This document shows, one piece after another, positions 17,601 to 24,717 of a stretch of DNA of 64,000 nucleotides. The stretch is from Planctomycetota bacterium (GTDB lineage Bacteria; Planctomycetota; Uabimicrobiia; Uabimicrobiales; Uabimicrobiaceae): the NCBI GenBank assembly GCA_029260735.1, contig JAJDCR010000081.1, positions 124,001 to 188,000 of the forward strand, in the 5' to 3' direction. The notes below the pieces were generated by a model. The model made no database searches. It was not told the DNA's origin and saw only the letters and a program-made list of their open reading frames with translations. The stretch's first letter is position 1. The number at the start of each line of letters is the position of its first letter. The position numbers were made by a program, and so were the translations under genes.

Positions 17601-18229
17601 TTTTGACCTTTCAATGCGATGTCTATCAGCTAGGAGCCGTTGCTTATACCATGTTCACAGCTCGTCCTCCTGTTACAGGAAAAAACATTGCTGCTGTCAT
17701 GGGGCAAATTTTAATTGGGGAAAAACCTCAAGTTTCTGACTATATAAAAAATAGTTCCGCAATGGACGCAATCAGCGATGTCATCTATAGCATGATGAAA
17801 AATAATCCCGAGCAACGCATCAACATCGAAGATGTTCAGAAGCAACTAGAAAAAATTATCCTAGAGCACTTTGAGGAGATGAAAGAAGATCTTCAGTACG
17901 CTTTGCCCGAGCAAATTAAATCGGAGGCAAAAATTAAACGTTGGGGAGAAAAAGTTGCTTTGGCTCAAAGAATGCACTCAACTTGTCTTGCTCATTTAGA
18001 AGAGCTTTACCAACAAGCCAAAGAAGAGCAATCTCATCGTCTAAAGATGGACCAAGAGGTTCCTGAAGTGATTTATCTTTGGTGGGATAAACTAGCAACT
18101 TCACAAACCTTTCGTTTTCGTTGCCCTAAGTGCACGAAAAAACTTGTCATGCCCGCAAGTATTGCTGGAAAAACGATCCGTTGTCCTAGTTGTCATAAAC
18201 GACTAGTAACAAAGCCTTTATCTGATTAA
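14669..18229 (+). CDS. double Ser/Thr protein kinase: pseudokinase plus kinase with activation-segment insert and zinc ribbon
   Basis: The 1186-residue protein has two kinase-like domains. The first (about 10-255) has HKNLKPSN in place of HRDxKxxN and DFF in place of DFG, so it is probably catalytically dead. An acidic linker with a globular region spans about 260-660. The second kinase (about 665-1075) has VAIK-like Lys in FVVKIAF, HRDIKPQN (about 831-838), DFG (851-853) and APEQ (968-971). About 110 charged, coiled-coil-like residues separate DFG from APE, where roughly 25-35 is normal. A C-terminal zinc ribbon (CPKC...CPSC, about 1151-1176) ends the protein. No transmembrane helix is seen. 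It overlaps the GT9 gene by 14 bases. Confidence 0.85.
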   Translation: MPTNEDLEILLKSLGDCEIERVLGKSRWSTIYQISHPDYGVCALKYFEGKLAENKEYFKQICKEAEIAKRIDHPYVADVYQVSFKPFTFILREMVEGKTLKSLLRKGALPSLIATKIMTQVVLGMQACYNFALNHKNLKPSNIFINSDNDVRLVDFFTPAFVPYYFSPEHCNREPLDCRSDIYSLGVIYYHTLTGQVPFEGSSSEVKKKHNRKKYPSIPDLPEEIQEVLDKTLAKKKKHRYQNFMELLLALRTVEKFLTAPYEEEGKALKESVTFKLKTMKPLRKSDKKEVDLLEQTMPLDLGDEKEVTQNLVDIDKEDDEKTGDDVVEEIADKEDSDEKQITTLEDLQEIIFSEDAVTLEDKLEPIPETLPEVVRECLKRAIDPRKLFRDGTLLAFLNFTFSKEYNNDIQKYLIQALRRECWLIKEEADSNYVECVIDLKEAKALRYFNFYDDQINSALGKLPRMSTVRKTIITRVEDIDPQNLLVEDENEYRDKGSGNSAYSVIDTLMSITSKELPELVEEDYLQNQVVEPSDSTIEKVEDEDGDWLKKADSAKVQAGEDWLGLGNEHEEGALKSGIPEHLDVDNTIDLFVNFNNPYETRAWLKLIRENTLEQGNHFRPKPGRAKNLKNLCFEINLLALHDYQRQRAGLSCVKEFFEGDYEIARLDHGGMATVLKFITKDVTIIFIRPENYWARDYFAEHLQIRKGKDGKECVYAEVPKGHEFVVKIAFEGREEALVYESRLLSMLAADKKISKYIIGIVQQGTFLASTDANFDQEKLGYYLMLEYASQGNVEQFSSHFPFRRLPASVGFYILWSMSLTLQHLKTKGIIHRDIKPQNILISDSTVPKLGDFGLSITVEEASSQLSDERRRLLRLVDNEFLHVSTEKEQRERQLLKLQEKIRQIDYAADGMKEFEELSMEAIELRKEIRKLSKQEQDRAEGLKTRYRPMSAEEIALKGEFAGSLIYAAPEQFSPTKVLTFQCDVYQLGAVAYTMFTARPPVTGKNIAAVMGQILIGEKPQVSDYIKNSSAMDAISDVIYSMMKNNPEQRINIEDVQKQLEKIILEHFEEMKEDLQYALPEQIKSEAKIKRWGEKVALAQRMHSTCLAHLEELYQQAKEEQSHRLKMDQEVPEVIYLWWDKLATSQTFRFRCPKCTKKLVMPASIAGKTIRCPSCHKRLVTKPLSD

Positions 18230-18263
18230 GAAAAAACTAGAAAAACTGAGAAAGAATTGATTT

Positions 18264-18950
18264 ATGAGCAGTAACCCCTCTATGCCCTCGCGCTCCGGTC
18301 TATTATTAAACCTATGCTATTCGATTGTCCCTCTGATTGGGTTTGTCCTGGTAGAAGCGATCTATGGTCTAGAAGCGGGTGTCATTGTTGCTGTTATCCT
18401 TAGTTTACTCGAAGTGGCTTGGGTCTACTGGCGAGAGAGGCGTTGGGAACCTTTTGCCATTTGGAGTGCTGTACTTATTGTTGGAATGGGAGCACTCAGT
18501 TGGTACACCTCCAATGATGTCATATTGCTTTTAAAACCTGCTATTTTTGAAGGTATCTTCGCTTTGATTTTACTCTTTTCTTCTCTCATGGGAAAACCTT
18601 TTATCATGGTAGTGGCACGAAAGCAATTTGGATCAGAGGATATGTTCAATGATTTCCAGAAAGAATATTTTTATGGAGTCAACTGGCGCTTGGGCATACT
18701 GTTTCTTCTTCACACAATAACAATTATCTATTCTGCTTTTTACCTCTCTAATGAAATGTACCTCCTAAATGTGGGAGCTGGCTTCTACATCTTTTTTGCT
18801 GTTTTTTTTGTCGGCGAATTTATCTATTCTCGCTGGCGTATGAAAAAGCAAATGGAATACATGAGTCGGCAAGCGGCTTTTCTAGAGCACCAACGCAATA
18901 TCATCGAGCAAATGAAGTACTCTCCAAGAGAAGGAGAGCAAAAACTGTGA
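18264..18950 (+). CDS. multi-pass membrane protein related to septation protein A (YciB/IspA)
   Basis: The 228-residue product has about six hydrophobic helices between residues 12 and 190. The pattern IPLIGFVLVEAIYGLEAGV, RRWEPF, then LKPAIFEGIFALI resembles the YciB/IspZ family of inner-membrane proteins linked to envelope integrity and division. I call similarity to the family, not orthology to E. coli YciB. The C-terminal 40 residues are cytoplasmic and basic. The stop overlaps the GTG start of the next gene, so both are co-translated. Confidence 0.6.
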   Translation: MSSNPSMPSRSGLLLNLCYSIVPLIGFVLVEAIYGLEAGVIVAVILSLLEVAWVYWRERRWEPFAIWSAVLIVGMGALSWYTSNDVILLLKPAIFEGIFALILLFSSLMGKPFIMVVARKQFGSEDMFNDFQKEYFYGVNWRLGILFLLHTITIIYSAFYLSNEMYLLNVGAGFYIFFAVFFVGEFIYSRWRMKKQMEYMSRQAAFLEHQRNIIEQMKYSPREGEQKL

Positions 18951-20956
18951 AAGCTATAGAAAAAGAAACTCCTCAAGATTTTATAAGGAAAAGACTTAGC
19001 AAACTCCAAAGCCAAGAATTCCGACGTTACTGGAGAGAAGAATCCTTAAACATCTTTTTCTTTCTCGGCCTAAAGTATACCATATTCCTTCTTGTCTTGA
19101 TCACCTTTTGCTTTTGTGGCTGGTTTCGCCCTGGCCCTCTTTTCTTTCTTCCTGAGTACATTCTTTTTTTAGTCGTGCTCACCACTCTAAGTTATGGCTT
19201 AGTTCGATTACTTTTTTTTCGTTTTCCTCTATCCAATGTAGCTAGCCAAGTGGATAGAAAAGGAAATTTTGATAATATGATTATAACAGCTTTTTACTTA
19301 ATGGAAAAAAAAGAGAACGATAGTTTTAGCCGTCTAATTATTGAGCAAGCCGCCGACAAGCTCAGAACTTTCTCTCCAAAGGAAAAGTTTTTTTCTGATC
19401 GTCGGCTTTGGATGCTTCCTCTTGTCCTCGGTTTATTTTGTTTTTGGCAAAGCGGCTTTTTTGAAACTCATAAGGCTTTTCCCACAGGGATTCTTCTTAA
19501 AGAAGAATCACCCGAGAGTTTTGCTGCGGAAAAAAAAATAGAAGCCGTTTCTAAACCCAAAAAAGAGGCAGAGAGAAAAGACAAAACACCTACTTCTCAA
19601 AAACAGGAAAAACAAGAAAAACAAGAGAATTTAGAAGCCCAAAAACAAGAAAATACCCCACAGACTTCTTTAACCTCTCCTGAAAACAACTTACAAGAGT
19701 CTCCTGAGACACAAGCACCTAAAGAAAACCCAGCGATAAACTCTTTTCCAGAAAAAAATTCTCCTGAAGCAAATTCTACTCCGCAAAAGAGCCCAAAAAA
19801 GCAACAAGAGCAAGAAGAGCAAGAAGAAGCAAAAGAAATTCCCTTTGAACATTTGGCAGAGAGAGGCAAAAAGGGAGAAAAAACTCCTCCTCCCAAACTA
19901 GAACAAAAACAGCCAAAAAACAAAAACAACCTAAACAAAGAGCCTGGTAATCCAAAGCAAACGCGCCCTCTTTCTCAAGAAGAGCAACAAGAACAGCAAG
20001 AGCAAGAAGAACAACAAGAACAGCAAGAACAGCAAGAACAGCGAGAGCAAGAAGAACAACAAGCCCCAAGAACCTCTGAACCTAAACAAGATAAAGCTCT
20101 CGACAAAAAACTAGCTGATCCAAAGCAAAATGATTCAGCTCAAGAGCCCGAACAAAATAGGAATACAAAAGAAGCTCTAGAACAAGAAAATTCAAAGAAA
20201 ACTCCCCAAAAGGAGAAGCCTCCCAAGAACAAAAAAGACTCTGAGCTTCCTAAAAAAGAAACAGAAGACGAAAAAAAAGAAGGTTTATCCCCCGATTCCT
20301 TAAAAGATTCTTCTAAAGAAGAAAAAGAAGACGCTTCCGGAGATAAAGAAGAGAGCAAAAACTCTTCCTCACCAGAAAAAGAAAATTCTCCCAAAAATGA
20401 CCCAGAAAAAACTCCTCAAGAGGAAGATTCCTCAGAAAAAAAGCCGAGCGAAGGAGTTTCTGAGGATAAAGAGAAAAAAGAAGAGTCTAAAGAAGAAAAC
20501 AATGGAACTGGGAGCGATAAGAGCGAGAAAAAAGATTCTCCAAAAAGCAAGGAGGAAGACAAGAATACTTTGATTAAAGAAGGACAAGAAGAAGAGAGTG
20601 AGGAAAAAAAAGAGGAGAACATATCCTCTCAGGGAGAACCTAAAGACTCTCCTCTCAATGAAGAGAAAAAAGTTCCTGGCTTAGGCCCTCAAGGAAATGC
20701 TGAAAAATTCTTGCCGAACAAGCCTGTAGAAAAGAATATAAAACCTCTTTTTGATCAAGGAGATTCTTTTTTTCTAGAACAAGCTCAAACATCTTGGGGA
20801 AACAAAGAAAGCCTAAGTTTACGAGAATTTTACAATTTTAAAAAACAAGCAGAAAATTTCTGGAGCCAATCGTTTCTTCCTTCAGAAGACAAAGCTGCTA
20901 TCCAACGATATTTTACAATCATACAACCAGAAAATATCACAAAAAGTAAAAACTAA
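18947..20956 (+). CDS. membrane-anchored protein with very long Glu/Lys/Gln/Pro/Ser-rich low-complexity region
   Basis: The 669-residue protein starts at GTG 18947 (GTGA overlap with the upstream stop; AAGGAGAG precedes it). Residues 20-160 hold an EFRRYWREE segment and two membrane helices (about 37-60 and 65-90), a layout seen in DUF4175-like membrane proteins; a third helix lies near 155-170. Residues about 200-600 are almost entirely E, K, Q, P, S, N and D, including runs such as EEQQEQ at 340-370. A short ordered tail (about 620-665) follows. The region is probably disordered and periplasmic or cytoplasmic depending on topology. Function unknown; do not trust database hits to the repeat part. 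Confidence 0.65.
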   Translation: MKAIEKETPQDFIRKRLSKLQSQEFRRYWREESLNIFFFLGLKYTIFLLVLITFCFCGWFRPGPLFFLPEYILFLVVLTTLSYGLVRLLFFRFPLSNVASQVDRKGNFDNMIITAFYLMEKKENDSFSRLIIEQAADKLRTFSPKEKFFSDRRLWMLPLVLGLFCFWQSGFFETHKAFPTGILLKEESPESFAAEKKIEAVSKPKKEAERKDKTPTSQKQEKQEKQENLEAQKQENTPQTSLTSPENNLQESPETQAPKENPAINSFPEKNSPEANSTPQKSPKKQQEQEEQEEAKEIPFEHLAERGKKGEKTPPPKLEQKQPKNKNNLNKEPGNPKQTRPLSQEEQQEQQEQEEQQEQQEQQEQREQEEQQAPRTSEPKQDKALDKKLADPKQNDSAQEPEQNRNTKEALEQENSKKTPQKEKPPKNKKDSELPKKETEDEKKEGLSPDSLKDSSKEEKEDASGDKEESKNSSSPEKENSPKNDPEKTPQEEDSSEKKPSEGVSEDKEKKEESKEENNGTGSDKSEKKDSPKSKEEDKNTLIKEGQEEESEEKKEENISSQGEPKDSPLNEEKKVPGLGPQGNAEKFLPNKPVEKNIKPLFDQGDSFFLEQAQTSWGNKESLSLREFYNFKKQAENFWSQSFLPSEDKAAIQRYFTIIQPENITKSKN

Positions 20957-20992
20957 TCTTATTAAGAACAGGTACAATAGGTAGGTAAAACT

Positions 20993-21535
20993 ATGAATTT
21001 AGACGAACTATTTGACATTGGAGAGCAACTGGAGCTACGAAATGCCAAAATGTACGCTCATTTTGCTCTAATGCATGGAGAATGGGACGAGCGTATTGCT
21101 TCTTTCTGGGAACAAATGAGCACAGATGAGTGGCAACATTTTATTGTTCTCAATTTTTGCCGAGGACTTTGTGCCAACAACAAGCATTTGGATAAACCCG
21201 CTCCCCCTATTGATCACAAAGCTTTAAACGCTACTTTGGAAATTTTAGATCAGCAAGAAAAAAAAATCCGCGAAGGAAAAGAAATTTCCTTACAAGAAGC
21301 CTTTGAGGTTGCCATTACAATTGAGAAAGGAGAAACCGATGCCATCTTTGACATACTGGCAGAGATTTCTGCTGAAGTGATCGAAGCTTGCGGTAAAAGT
21401 TACCTAGGAGAAAGGGTCGATAAGGCTCGTAAACAAAACGATCAACACGAAGAACGCCTAACTCTAGCCATACGTCGTTTCTCTCGTGACCCTGCTTTAG
21501 TCCGAGAAGCTCAAAAACTGGGACCTCAAAACTAG
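20993..21535 (+). CDS. ferritin-like (rubrerythrin-type) diiron protein
   Basis: The 180-residue all-helical protein has candidate diiron ligands Glu14, Glu46 and His49 (DEWQH, an ExxH motif), Glu111 (IEKGE) and His152 (QHEER). The spacing fits a four-helix ferritin-like/rubrerythrin bundle, without the rubredoxin domain of full rubrerythrins. Such proteins handle peroxide or store iron. It lies nine bases upstream of a DNA glycosylase that repairs oxidised bases, so a shared oxidative-damage role is plausible but inferred. Start ATG follows AGGTAGGTAAAACT. Confidence 0.7.
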   Translation: MNLDELFDIGEQLELRNAKMYAHFALMHGEWDERIASFWEQMSTDEWQHFIVLNFCRGLCANNKHLDKPAPPIDHKALNATLEILDQQEKKIREGKEISLQEAFEVAITIEKGETDAIFDILAEISAEVIEACGKSYLGERVDKARKQNDQHEERLTLAIRRFSRDPALVREAQKLGPQN

Positions 21536-21543
21536 GTTATTTT

Positions 21544-22344
21544 ATGCCAGAACTAGCAGAAGTAGAGTACTACCGAAAACAATGGAATCCAGGGCTTAGT
21601 CAAACAATAGAGAAAGTTCATCTCCACTCCCATTCTAGAGTCTTTCGAGGGCAAACTCCCTCTGATATACAAAGGGGGCTACAAGAGAAATCTCTACAAA
21701 AGTCTTTTGCCCATGGTAAGCAAATGCTCTTTCAATTCAAGAGCTGTACATGGCTAGGAGTTCATTTAGGAATGACAGGTAAGCTCTTTACAGCAAAGCC
21801 TGATTTTATTCCTCAAAAACAAAGCCATCTTGTATTATATACAGAAAAAAATGCTTTGGTTTTTGAAGATTTTCGCCATTTCGGAAAAATCTCCTGGGAA
21901 GAAAGTAGAGAAAAACCTCTCTGGTGGACTTCTCTCCCTCCTTCTATCCTTTCCCAGAGTTTTACCCAAGAAAAACTCCAAGCTTTTTTGAAAAAAAGAA
22001 AAAATTCTCCCATCAAAGCTGTTCTCTTAATGCAAGAACAGTTTCCCGGCGTAGGAAACTGGATGGCGGACGAAATAAACTGGAGATCAGGTATTCACCC
22101 CACAACCCGAGCAGGAAAAATTCCTCCTGACAAAGTTGCCGTGCTCTATGGGGAGATAAAAGAAGTATGCCAAAAAGCCTTAGATATTGTAGGGGAAGAT
22201 TGGGGAGATTTTCCTGACTCTTGGCTTTTTAACCACCGCTGGCGAGAAGGAGGTATCTGTCCTCGATCAGGAGAAATCCTTACCCGAGAGAAGATTGGGG
22301 GAAGAACAACCTGCTATTCCCCCAGTGTTCAGGAGCTGTTTTGA
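21544..22344 (+). CDS. Fpg/Nei family DNA glycosylase lacking zinc-finger cysteines
   Basis: The 266-residue protein begins MPELAEVE: Pro2 is the Schiff-base nucleophile and Glu3 the catalytic acid of the family. Lys59 (HGK) matches the conserved catalytic lysine. The helix-two-turn-helix is visible around VGNWMADEINWRSGIHP (about 176-192). The C-terminal finger has the right loop with GGRTT near 255, but the four zinc cysteines are reduced to two (ICPRSG, TCYSP). It is therefore a 'zincless finger', known in NEIL1 and plant FPG. The reaction is excision of oxidised purines or pyrimidines with AP-lyase activity. It could be Fpg-like or Nei-like; I do not assign a symbol. Confidence 0.87.
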   Translation: MPELAEVEYYRKQWNPGLSQTIEKVHLHSHSRVFRGQTPSDIQRGLQEKSLQKSFAHGKQMLFQFKSCTWLGVHLGMTGKLFTAKPDFIPQKQSHLVLYTEKNALVFEDFRHFGKISWEESREKPLWWTSLPPSILSQSFTQEKLQAFLKKRKNSPIKAVLLMQEQFPGVGNWMADEINWRSGIHPTTRAGKIPPDKVAVLYGEIKEVCQKALDIVGEDWGDFPDSWLFNHRWREGGICPRSGEILTREKIGGRTTCYSPSVQELF

Positions 22345-22354
22345 GAGATATATA

Positions 22355-22411
22355 ACGTTTGCGTATCGATGTAGGGACGTGCGGTAAGCCTCTTGTGGGC
22401 GTCCGCAACGT
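22355..22411. repeat. REP-like hairpin
   Basis: ACGTTTGCG (22355-22363) is partly complementary to CGCAACGT (22404-22411), with inner GGGACG/CGTCC pairing. It occupies the 88-base gap between the convergent glycosylase and dioxygenase genes. It shares lead-in and stem letters with the palindrome at 6946-6988, so both may belong to one dispersed family. Confidence 0.5.
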
Positions 22412-22432
22412 CTTCTAAATACTACGTAATAT

Positions 22433-22960
22433 TTAAATAAATCGCTCATCCACTTTCATCACTTCCCCCGTAACAGGACACTTCCGACTTTCTTCCGAGG
22501 AATAAAACCGTTTAAAAACAGGAAAGAAGTCTTTTTCGATGTTCGTTAGATGAAAATATTCCTCGTAAAGCTTAGCATTGGCTGTATCAGAAAACCACAT
22601 CAAGCCATCTTTATGCTCAGGTTGTCTTTTATACTCTATCACTAGTCCTACTGTATTGGCTGGACGAATAGGGGAGTGAGGTACTTTCGCCGGAAGAAGA
22701 AACATTTCTCCTTCTCGAATAGGTATTTCTACAGCTTTACCATCTTCCTGAATTTTGACTGTAATGTCTCCCTGAATTTGGTAAAAAAGCTCTTCTGTTT
22801 CATTGTAATGATAATCTTTTCGAGCATTCGGCCCTCCGACAATCATGACAATATAATCGCCCGATTCGGTATAAAGATTTTTGTTTCCTACCGGTGGTTT
22901 CAGTAAATCACGATTATCTTCGATCCATTTATTAAGATTAAAAGGTCTTCGAATAGCCAT
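22433..22960 (-). CDS. 3-hydroxyanthranilate 3,4-dioxygenase
   Basis: This 175-residue cupin matches 3-hydroxyanthranilate 3,4-dioxygenase closely. GGPNARKDYH is followed by metal ligands His51, Glu57 (EELFYQ) and, in the second motif, His95 (PAKVPHSP). The enzyme opens 3-hydroxyanthranilate to the precursor of quinolinate, used for NAD synthesis by the kynurenine route or in tryptophan breakdown. The four-Cys second iron site of many bacterial enzymes is reduced to one Cys (KCPVTGE), as in the animal type. No other kynurenine gene is nearby. It is the last gene on the - strand after trmB, with a 41-base gap. Confidence 0.92.
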   Translation of the reverse strand: MAIRRPFNLNKWIEDNRDLLKPPVGNKNLYTESGDYIVMIVGGPNARKDYHYNETEELFYQIQGDITVKIQEDGKAVEIPIREGEMFLLPAKVPHSPIRPANTVGLVIEYKRQPEHKDGLMWFSDTANAKLYEEYFHLTNIEKDFFPVFKRFYSSEESRKCPVTGEVMKVDERFI

Positions 22961-23001
22961 AGAATCTTCTCCTTATAATAAAATAGCAACAAAAAGTTTC
23001 T

Positions 23002-23694
23002 CTATATTTTTTCAAAAAGCAAATCCCAAACTTCGTGCCCTAGTCTCTGTCCTCTTTGCTCAAACTTAGTCAAAGGGCGATTTTCAGGACGAGGAATAAA
23101 ACCCTCTGCCCCGGCCTTATTTTGCAAACTTGGTTCAACACTAAGTACTCTCATCATTTGCTCTGCGTAGTCTTCCCAATCCGTAGCCAAGTGAAGATGG
23201 CCACCCTGTTTTATTTTAGGCAAAAGCTTATTTAGAAAACTGGCTTGGACAAGCCGACGTTTATGATGGCGCTTTTTATGCCAAGGATCAGGAAAAAAAA
23301 TTAGCACTTCGCAAAGAGAGTTGTCCGGAATGGATCGATCCAAAACTTCCAGGACATCTTCACTGTAAATTCGAACATTTTCTATTTTTTTCTGAACGAC
23401 AACTTTGAGAAGTTTACAAACCCCAGGTAAATATACCTCAACTCCAATAAAATTCTTGTCTGGATTTTTTTCTGCCATAGTCCAAAGAGCATCCCCTCGG
23501 CCAAATCCAATTTCCAAAACTAAGGGAGCCTCTCTCTGAAAAACTTCGCTCGGATGGATCATACCATCTTTTGTTTTCAAACCTATTTGAGGCCAATATT
23601 CATCATAGGCTTTTTGATCGTTGTTTTTTAACTGTCGACTACGTAAAGTAAAGCTTCGAATAGTCCGAAGTTTTTTCTCATTTGTTTCATTCAT
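23002..23694 (-). CDS. trmB: tRNA (guanine-N7-)-methyltransferase
   Basis: The 230-residue protein has the TrmB signature: motif I LVLEIGFGRGDAL (about 53-65), FIGVEVYLPGV, then FPDPWHKKRHHKRRL (about 128-142), the family's hallmark. It methylates G46 in the variable loop of tRNAs using SAM. Length and motif order are normal. It follows the SDR gene on the - strand (51-base gap) and precedes the dioxygenase gene. Confidence 0.93.
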   Translation of the reverse strand: MNETNEKKLRTIRSFTLRSRQLKNNDQKAYDEYWPQIGLKTKDGMIHPSEVFQREAPLVLEIGFGRGDALWTMAEKNPDKNFIGVEVYLPGVCKLLKVVVQKKIENVRIYSEDVLEVLDRSIPDNSLCEVLIFFPDPWHKKRHHKRRLVQASFLNKLLPKIKQGGHLHLATDWEDYAEQMMRVLSVEPSLQNKAGAEGFIPRPENRPLTKFEQRGQRLGHEVWDLLFEKI

Positions 23695-23745
23695 TTTGAG
23701 ATCCTCCTTAGCATCTCGATAGCAAATAGCTTATCATAATGTTGT

Positions 23746-24567
23746 CTACTTTGGTGTCTTGGGTCTCATTTTGCGCACATAGAGAAAATAAAGTTGGTCT
23801 GCGATAGGTCGGCAAAAATGATAGCCTAGGGAAGATAGCCGAGAGCGCAAAGAAGCGTACAAAACTGCTGACTTGGTACGGCAACTAAAACGAGCAATAT
23901 TCTGAGCAATGCACTCTGGAGTATCAATGAAGAGTTTTCCCCACTTCAGCAACCATTTAGGAAAAGGAAGTCCTTCTAGCGAGTCCATGAATTCAGTAGC
24001 AACAGGACCAGGACAAACAGTTAGAATAGTTACTCCTGAATCTATTAGCTCAAAACGAAGAGATTTTCCGAACCCAACTAAAGCATGCTTAGTTGCACTG
24101 TAAAGAGTATGCAAAGGCATAGGAGTAAACCCCGCCACGGAAGCAACATTTATTATACAGCCTTTGCTTTCTCGTAAATAAGGTAAAGCCTTTTTAGTAG
24201 TATTAATTGTTGCAAAAACATTGACTTCAAAAATCTTTCGAAGCGAATCATCACTGGTTTCCTCCACTAACATCTGTTGCCCAAAGCCCGCATTGTTAAT
24301 TAAGAGATCTATTCGCCCAAAGTTTTTAATCGTTTCCTTAACGATCAATTCACTAGCGGACGGCTCTGCTAAATCCAAGGCTAAAACCAAAGGTTGGGCT
24401 CCTTTTTCTTCTACCTTTTTAGCTAACTCATCCAAACGCTCTCTGCGCCGAGCAACTAAGACAATTTTGCTACCTGGTTTGGCAAAAGCTAAAGCAGTGT
24501 AATAACCAATTCCACTAGAGGCTCCTGTTAAAATGATAACAGAAGAAGAAGAAGGATTGTTGTTCAT
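23746..24567 (-). CDS. short-chain dehydrogenase/reductase (classical SDR)
   Basis: There are 273 residues. The cofactor motif TGASSGIG is at 14-21, NNAG at 91-94, Ser143, and YSATK gives Tyr156 and Lys160. Arginines after beta-2 (ARRRERL) suggest NADP(H) preference. The sequence resembles the YqjQ/DltE-like broad-specificity group; the substrate is unknown. The gene begins the three-gene - strand cluster and is divergent from the FHA-GAF-cyclase gene, with that gene's promoter lying between them. Confidence 0.88.
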   Translation of the reverse strand: MNNNPSSSSVIILTGASSGIGYYTALAFAKPGSKIVLVARRRERLDELAKKVEEKGAQPLVLALDLAEPSASELIVKETIKNFGRIDLLINNAGFGQQMLVEETSDDSLRKIFEVNVFATINTTKKALPYLRESKGCIINVASVAGFTPMPLHTLYSATKHALVGFGKSLRFELIDSGVTILTVCPGPVATEFMDSLEGLPFPKWLLKWGKLFIDTPECIAQNIARFSCRTKSAVLYASLRSRLSSLGYHFCRPIADQLYFLYVRKMRPKTPK

Positions 24568-24608
24568 TTTTTTTTCCTAACATGTTCCACGACTGACCCT
24601 CTTTTAAG

Positions 24609-24637
24609 TTGACAATCTTTTTTCTCTATAGTATAAT
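24609..24637 (+). promoter_or_regulatory. consensus sigma70 promoter
   Basis: TTGACA (24609-24614), exactly 17 bases, TATAAT (24632-24637): a perfect consensus pair. It points at the FHA-GAF-cyclase gene whose ATG is at 24718, leaving a leader of about 75 bases. This suggests strong, housekeeping expression. Confidence 0.85.
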
Positions 24638-24717
24638 TAAAGGCTATTTCAGAAGACTAAAAAATTTCTCGGTTCTATCCGAAAAGGTAACCTCTCATCC
24701 AAGGACGAACTAGTATC

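Noticed and set aside
19597..20622. Several - strand ORFs rich in Ser, Phe, Leu and Cys
   Set aside because: Antisense shadows of the low-complexity E/K/Q-rich coding region; they have no start signals and an extreme composition that follows from the codons on the other strand.
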